From Nocardiopsis coralli (GTDB lineage: Bacteria > Actinomycetota > Actinomycetes > Streptosporangiales > Streptosporangiaceae), in NCBI RefSeq assembly GCF_014892575.1, contig NZ_JADBGI010000033.1, positions 1 through 56,896 on the forward strand: 56,896 bases of DNA. Reading direction: 5' to 3'. Positions 52,536 through 56,896 of this stretch are shown here, one piece after another. Numbering within the stretch: the stretch's first letter is position 1; each line of letters opens with the position of its first letter. The translations under genes and the position numbers were made by a program. The notes under the pieces are model-generated. The model was not told the DNA's origin, made no database searches, and saw only the letters and a program-made list of their open reading frames with translations.

Positions 52536-53704
52536 GTCTGTTCCGTCCCTTCCGGCGGTACGGCCGCGCCGGTCGGCAGCCAGGCCCGCACCTGGAATCC
52601 TCCCCCTGCGCGGGGCCGCGCGTCCACCGTTCCCCCGACCAGGGAGGCCCGCTCGCTCATCCCGGTGATGCCGTTGCCCGGTTCCGCCGTACCGCCGCGG
52701 CCGTCGTCGACCACCTCGAGCCGCACCCCGCCCGGGCGGTGGGTCACCCGCACCTGCGCGCGGGAGGCACCGGAGTGGCGCACGACGTTGGTCAGGGCCT
52801 CCTGCGTGATGCGGTGCAGGGCGGTGTCCACGCCGAGCGGGAGCGCACCGTCGTCCGGGCCCTCGACCTCCACCCGCACGTCCACGCCCGCGCCACGGGC
52901 CCCGTCGGCGAGGTCCTCGAGGTCGGCCGCGCCCGGGACGGGGGCACGCGGTGCGGCCTCGCCGGCGCGCAGCACGTCGAGCATCGTGCGCAGCTCGACG
53001 AGCGTTTCCTTACTGGTGTGCTTGATGGTCTCCAGCGCCTGCGCGGCCCGCTCGGGCTGGTCCCCGACCAGGTACAGCGCGGTCCCGGCCTGCACGTTGA
53101 TGAGGGAGATGTTGTGCGCGACGGTGTCGTGCACGTCCCGGGCCAGGCGCAGGCGTTCGTCCGCCGCTCTGCGCAGGAGCTCCTCCTCGCGGGAGCGGGC
53201 GGCCTCGGTGAGGCGTTCCTCTTCCGCCCGTCGGAACTCGGCGCGGCGGCGCACGATCTCGGCCGTGCACAGCAGCACCAGGACCCAGCCGATCACCCCG
53301 ACCGCCTCGGGCCGCATCCCTCCGGCCACGCCGATCTCCCAGCCGTTGAGCCCGAGGAACAGGCACAGCCCCAGCACCCACCCGAAGGTGCGGTTCCCCC
53401 AGCGCACCAGCGTGTACAGCATCACGATGGCGCACAGCATCACGCAGCCGTCGGGGAACCCCAGCGGGTAGTACACGGCAGCCAGGGGGACCGAGACCAG
53501 GGCCGCGGCACGGGGCCGCGAGGAGCGCAGCAGCAGGGGGAGACAGGCCGCGACGATGAGCGCGTACCCCCACGGCACGGGATCGGTGTCGGCGTGGTTC
53601 GGGTCGATCACGCCGATCACGAACGTGCTGCTCAGCGACGCGAACAGCACGCCCAGGGTGATCCACAGGTCGGCGCGTGTGGGGCGCGGGAGTGGTGCTG
53701 GCAC
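52532..53704 (-). CDS. Sensor histidine kinase, HisKA_3 type
   Basis: A 390-residue membrane kinase. Four or five hydrophobic segments lie within residues 10-150, then a coiled linker, the dimerisation/phospho-acceptor helix with His192 (RDVHDTVAHNISLINVQAG), and a HATPase domain (ITQEALTNVVRHSGAS, DDGRGG). No extracellular sensor domain is obvious, so the signal is probably sensed within the membrane. Cognate regulator follows with a four-base overlap. Confidence 0.92.
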   Translation of the reverse strand: MPAPLPRPTRADLWITLGVLFASLSSTFVIGVIDPNHADTDPVPWGYALIVAACLPLLLRSSRPRAAALVSVPLAAVYYPLGFPDGCVMLCAIVMLYTLVRWGNRTFGWVLGLCLFLGLNGWEIGVAGGMRPEAVGVIGWVLVLLCTAEIVRRRAEFRRAEEERLTEAARSREEELLRRAADERLRLARDVHDTVAHNISLINVQAGTALYLVGDQPERAAQALETIKHTSKETLVELRTMLDVLRAGEAAPRAPVPGAADLEDLADGARGAGVDVRVEVEGPDDGALPLGVDTALHRITQEALTNVVRHSGASRAQVRVTHRPGGVRLEVVDDGRGGTAEPGNGITGMSERASLVGGTVDARPRAGGGFQVRAWLPTGAAVPPEGTEQT

Positions 53705-53970
53705 GTCCCCGACGGTACGGCGCGCCCCTCCGGGACGTCGTCATCCAGGGGGAGGGGTTCTCGGGGGAGGGCCTACTCCGGCCGGTGTAGGTGAGCGCCC
53801 GCCGAGGTGAGGTCCGGGGCGCCCGGCTGGGGGTCCGGGCGCCCGGTACCAATGGGGGTGGCGCGCACGAGGACCACGGTAGAGGTTCACGGACCCGCGC
53901 GGGGGAGAATGTCCACTTTCGGCCACGCCCTTGCCCACGGCGTACACGCGGGGTGGCGGCTGCCGGTCGC
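53705..53970. other. 266 bp intergenic region
   Basis: It lies upstream of the kinase and downstream of the methyltransferase gene, both on the minus strand. No inverted repeat or promoter can be singled out with confidence. Confidence 0.3.
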
Positions 53971-54828
53971 TCAGAACACACCCACGGGCGGTTCGGGGGA
54001 GTCCTCGGCGTCGGCGTCGTGCACCGGGGCGGCGCCGTCGGCGAACCGGTCGAGCTCCTCCCCGGAGAGCATGCGCGCCATCTCCAGGTCCCGGTGGGCG
54101 AGCCTGCCGAGCTCGTCCTCCGGCAGCGGCTGGTGGCCGGCGACCAGCACCAGGTTCCCGAACCGGCGCCCGCGCATGATGCCCGGTTCCGCCGTCAGGA
54201 CCACGTGCGGCAACACCGACCGCAACGTCGCCACCTGCCGGCGTGTGTGCCGCAGCGCGTACCCGTCGCCGATGTTCACCACCAGGAACCCGCCCGGACG
54301 CAGCACCCGGGCCGCCTCCGAATAGAACTCCACCGACGTGAGCGAGGCCGGGGTGCGCGCACCCGCGAAGACGTCGCTCACCACCAGGTCGGAGCTGTCG
54401 GTGTGCCGGTCGCCGATCCACTCGCGGGCGTGCCCGATGCCCACCCGCAGCTGCGCGCGGCGGTCCCACGGAAGGTGGCGCCGGACCAGCTCCACCAGCG
54501 CCGCGTCGGAGTCCACCGCCCGCTGGCGCGAACCCGGACGTGTGTGCGCCACGTACCGCGCCAGCGACAACGCGCCCGCGCCGAGGTGGAGCGCCTCGAT
54601 CGGCTCACGCTCGGGGGCCACGAGGTCGGCGGCGTGCGCGATCCGGCGCATGTACGAGAAGTCCAGGTAGGAGGGGTCGGACAGGTCCACGTGCGACTGC
54701 GGGGTGCCCTCCACGACCAGGAACCACGAATCGGCCCGGTCGGCGTCGGCCAACAGCTCCACCCCGGGGACCCGTGCTTCGTCGAGCACGTCCTCGCCCC
54801 GCTCGCGCGCCCCGCGCCGTCGTCCCAT
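53971..54828 (-). CDS. Spermidine-synthase-like methyltransferase-fold protein
   Basis: A 285-residue protein with the Rossmann core of the spermidine synthase family: LHLGAGALSLARYVA (motif I), AVDSDAALVELVRRHL (acidic strand 2), DLVVSDVFAG (Asp-rich strand 4) and LRPGGFLVVNIGDG. It starts with QSHVDLSDPSYLDFSYMRRI, as in actinobacterial homologues fused or unfused to membrane parts. The polyamine-specific residues cannot be judged. ATG 54828 follows GGGAGCAGGG. It is divergent from proS. Confidence 0.8.
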   Translation of the reverse strand: MGRRRGARERGEDVLDEARVPGVELLADADRADSWFLVVEGTPQSHVDLSDPSYLDFSYMRRIAHAADLVAPEREPIEALHLGAGALSLARYVAHTRPGSRQRAVDSDAALVELVRRHLPWDRRAQLRVGIGHAREWIGDRHTDSSDLVVSDVFAGARTPASLTSVEFYSEAARVLRPGGFLVVNIGDGYALRHTRRQVATLRSVLPHVVLTAEPGIMRGRRFGNLVLVAGHQPLPEDELGRLAHRDLEMARMLSGEELDRFADGAAPVHDADAEDSPEPPVGVF

Positions 54829-54990
54829 GGCCCTGCTCCCGTCCGTCGATCGTCCCAAGAGTAGGTGAAGCCCGGTCGGGCCTCTGCCGGGGAGGAACCC
54901 TGGGCGAAGGCCGTCCCACAGCCGTTAGCCTGGGGTTCCCCGAATATGACGACCGCGCCCCTGTACGGGCGCATGCACTGAGGAGTGGCC

Positions 54991-56739
54991 GTGCTACTGC
55001 GGATGTCGACCCTGTTCCTGCGCACCCTGCGTGAGGACCCGGCGGACGCCGAGGTGCCGAGCCACAAGCTCATGGTGCGCGGCGGATACGTGCGCCGTGC
55101 CGCGCCCGGCGTCTACTCCTGGCTGCCCCTGGGCAAGATCGTGCTGGAGAACGTCTCCGAGATCGTGCGCGAGGAGATGAACGCGATCGGCGGGCAGGAG
55201 CTCCTCCTCCCGGCTCTGCTGCCCCGCGAGTACTACGAGGCGACGGGCCGCTGGGAGGACTACGGCGACACCCTGTTCCGCCTCCAGGACCGCAAGGGCG
55301 CCGACTACCTGCTCGGCCCCACGCACGAGGAGGTCTTCGCCGGCCTCGTCAAGGGCGAGTACACCTCCTACAAGGACTTCCCGGTCTGGCTCTACCAGAT
55401 CCAGGAGAAGTTCCGCGACGAGGCCCGCCCCCGCGCCGGCGTGCTGCGCGGGCGCGAGTTCCACATGAAGGACGCCTACTCCTTCGACATCGACGACGAG
55501 GGCCTGGCCGCCTCCTACGAGCGCTTCCGCGCCGCCTACGTGCGCATCTTCGAGCGCCTGGGCCTGGAGTACGTCGTCGTCTCCGCGACCGCGGGCGCGA
55601 TGGGCGGGTCCAAGTCCGAGGAGTTCCTGGCCGTGGCCCCCTCGGGCGAGGACACCTTCGTCCGCAGCACCGGGTCGGGTTACGCCGCCAACGTCGAGGC
55701 CGTCGAGGTGCCCGCCCCCGAGGCGCTGCCGATCGAGGGGCTGCCCGAGGCCGTCGACCACCACACCCCGGACACCGCCACGATCCGCACCCTCGTGGAC
55801 TTCCTCAACGCCGCCGGCCTCGGCCGCGACTTCAGTGAGGCCGACACCCTCAAGAACGTCATGGTCAAGACCCGCGAGCCCGGCTCCGAGGACTGGGAGC
55901 TCCTCGCGATCGGCGTGCCCGGCGACCGCGAGGTCGACATGAAGCGCCTGGAGGCCGCGCTGGAGCCGGCCGAGGTCGCCGTCGTCGACGAGAAGGACTT
56001 CGAGGCCAACCCGTTCCTGGTCAAGGGCTACATCGGCCCGCGCGCCCTGCTCGACAACAAGGTGCGCTACCTCGTCGACCCGCGTGTGGTCACCGGGACC
56101 CGCTGGGTGACCGGCGCCGACCGCCCCGAGCACCACGTCGTCGACCTCGTCGCCGGACGCGACTTCACTCCGGACGGCACCATCGACGTGGCCGACGTGC
56201 GTGACGGAGACCCCTCGCCCGACGGCCAGGGCACGCTCTACACCGCGCGCGGCATCGAGATCGGCCACGTCTTCCAGCTCGGCCGCAAGTACACCGACGC
56301 GATCGAGCTCGACGCCCTGGGCCCCGACGGCAAGCCCAAGCGCGTGACCATGGGTTCCTACGGCATCGGCGTCTCGCGCGTGGTGGCCTCGATCGTGGAG
56401 CAGTCGCACGACGAGAAGGGCATCGTGTGGCCGCGCGCGGTCGCCCCCGCCGACGTGCACGTGGTCGGCACCGGCAAGGGCGACCAGATCGAGGAGGCCC
56501 TGCGCATCGCCGGCGAGCTCGAGGAGCGCGGCCTGCGGGTGCTGGTCGACGACCGCAAGGGTGTGTCCCCGGGGGTGAAGTTCACCGACGCCGAGCTGCT
56601 GGGCATCCCCACGACCGTCATCGTGGGCCGCGGCCTCAAGGACGGTGTCGTGGAGCTGCGCGACCGTGCCGACGGCGCGCGCGACGAGGTGGCGCTCGCC
56701 GACATCGTGGATCACGCGGTGCAGGCCTGCACCGCGTGA
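54991..56739 (+). CDS. proS: Proline--tRNA ligase
   Basis: A 582-residue class II synthetase of the bacterial type. Motif 1 region EVPSHKLMVRGGYVRRAAPGVYSWLPLG, motif 2 EKFRDEARPRAGVLRGREFHMKDAYSF, the inserted editing (YbaK-like) domain from about 225 to 385, motif 3 GSYGIGVSRV, and the anticodon-binding C-terminus are all present. GTG 54991 is six bases after AGGAG; GTG 54985 and ATG 55003 are alternatives. In other actinobacteria it is found near ispG and the DUF4081 GNAT gene. Confidence 0.95.
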   Translation: MLLRMSTLFLRTLREDPADAEVPSHKLMVRGGYVRRAAPGVYSWLPLGKIVLENVSEIVREEMNAIGGQELLLPALLPREYYEATGRWEDYGDTLFRLQDRKGADYLLGPTHEEVFAGLVKGEYTSYKDFPVWLYQIQEKFRDEARPRAGVLRGREFHMKDAYSFDIDDEGLAASYERFRAAYVRIFERLGLEYVVVSATAGAMGGSKSEEFLAVAPSGEDTFVRSTGSGYAANVEAVEVPAPEALPIEGLPEAVDHHTPDTATIRTLVDFLNAAGLGRDFSEADTLKNVMVKTREPGSEDWELLAIGVPGDREVDMKRLEAALEPAEVAVVDEKDFEANPFLVKGYIGPRALLDNKVRYLVDPRVVTGTRWVTGADRPEHHVVDLVAGRDFTPDGTIDVADVRDGDPSPDGQGTLYTARGIEIGHVFQLGRKYTDAIELDALGPDGKPKRVTMGSYGIGVSRVVASIVEQSHDEKGIVWPRAVAPADVHVVGTGKGDQIEEALRIAGELEERGLRVLVDDRKGVSPGVKFTDAELLGIPTTVIVGRGLKDGVVELRDRADGARDEVALADIVDHAVQACTA

Positions 56740-56744
56740 TCCAC

Positions 56745-56769
56745 GGGCCCGGGCCGACCGGCCCGGGCC
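56745..56769. terminator. Bidirectional hairpin between proS and the last gene
   Basis: GGCCCGGGCC at 56746-56755 and again at 56760-56769 are mutually complementary with a four-base spacer, placed six bases after the proS stop and just before the convergent stop at 56771. Confidence 0.6.
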
Positions 56770-56770
56770 T

Positions 56771-56896
56771 TCAGCGGGTCTCGTAACCGGGCAGGGCGTC
56801 CAGCTCGCCGCCCCACTCCAGGGCGCGGACCGTCGCCTGCTGCAGCAGGCGCGCGCCGGTCACCCGCAGGTCGGTGTCGTCGGCGGCGGTCAACCA
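56771..56896 (-). CDS. 3' end of a gene, possibly a DUF4439 ferritin-like protein
   Basis: A minus-strand frame runs off the right edge and ends at TGA 56771-56773, giving 41 C-terminal residues, with LRVTGARLLQQATVRALEW followed by a short LPGY-type end. A ferritin-like DUF4439 gene is common beside proS in actinobacteria and its proteins end in a similar helix plus PG motif, but the fragment is too short to decide. Confidence 0.45.
   Translation of the reverse strand, partial: WLTAADDTDLRVTGARLLQQATVRALEWGGELDALPGYETR

Noticed and set aside
54994..56715. A 573-residue minus-strand frame over proS
   Set aside because: Antisense to an intact class II synthetase; no ribosome site or domain.

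Overview
The window is about 57 kb of very GC-rich actinobacterial chromosome. GTG and TTG starts are frequent, third codon positions are almost all G or C, and the gene families (DUF397/XRE pairs, conservon-type GTPase, SecA2, Dabb, actinobacterial Rip1) point to a Nocardiopsis-like member of the Streptosporangiales. The genus is an inference. No tRNA, rRNA, insertion sequence, integrase or canonical CRISPR array was seen.

Region 1 (1-4.7 kb) is a small-gene accessory island: the 3' end of an unknown gene, a non-coding stretch with degenerate 61-65 bp repeats, an orphan Cas6e-like protein without the catalytic histidine, a DUF397 gene overlapping an XRE/DUF5753 regulator, and divergent small genes that look partly duplicated and decayed. 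Region 2 (4.7-11.1 kb) has two lipoproteins, a membrane protein, a conserved actinobacterial protein usually named 3-methyladenine DNA glycosylase, a large coiled-coil protein and a secreted trypsin-like protease.

Region 3 (11.2-15.3 kb) is core: dxr, rip1 and ispG, two MEP isoprenoid steps around an intramembrane protease. Region 4 (15.6-24.4 kb) interrupts the usual order. It carries an amino-acid permease, DavA-like 5-aminovaleramidase and DavB-like lysine 2-monooxygenase (start of the aminovalerate route of lysine breakdown), converging on an Lrp-MFS-haloacid-dehalogenase group, then a secreted TAP-type peptidase. Region 5 (24.4-28.7 kb) holds the DUF4081 GNAT protein, pta and a Bcr/CflA drug exporter.

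Region 6 (28.7-33.8 kb) is a peptide/nickel-type ABC import operon with its two ATPases fused. Region 7 (34.5-43.1 kb) is regulatory: an RsbW-like ATP-binding protein, a degenerate AMP-binding-fold protein, two tandem STAND-type LuxR regulators and hisS. Region 8 (43.8-49.3 kb) has an orphan CvnD-type GTPase, secA2, several small proteins and a 36-residue Cys-rich peptide. Region 9 (49.4-53.7 kb) is a short cytochrome bd oxidase pair with a NarL-type two-component system. Region 10 ends with a spermidine-synthase-like methyltransferase, proS and the 3' end of a further gene.

The strongest candidates for something undescribed are the active-site-less Cas6e homologue with repeats nearby inside an XRE/DUF397 island, the interlocked inverted repeats at 3904-3951, the 594-residue coiled-coil protein, the degenerate AMP-binding protein and the Cys-rich peptide.
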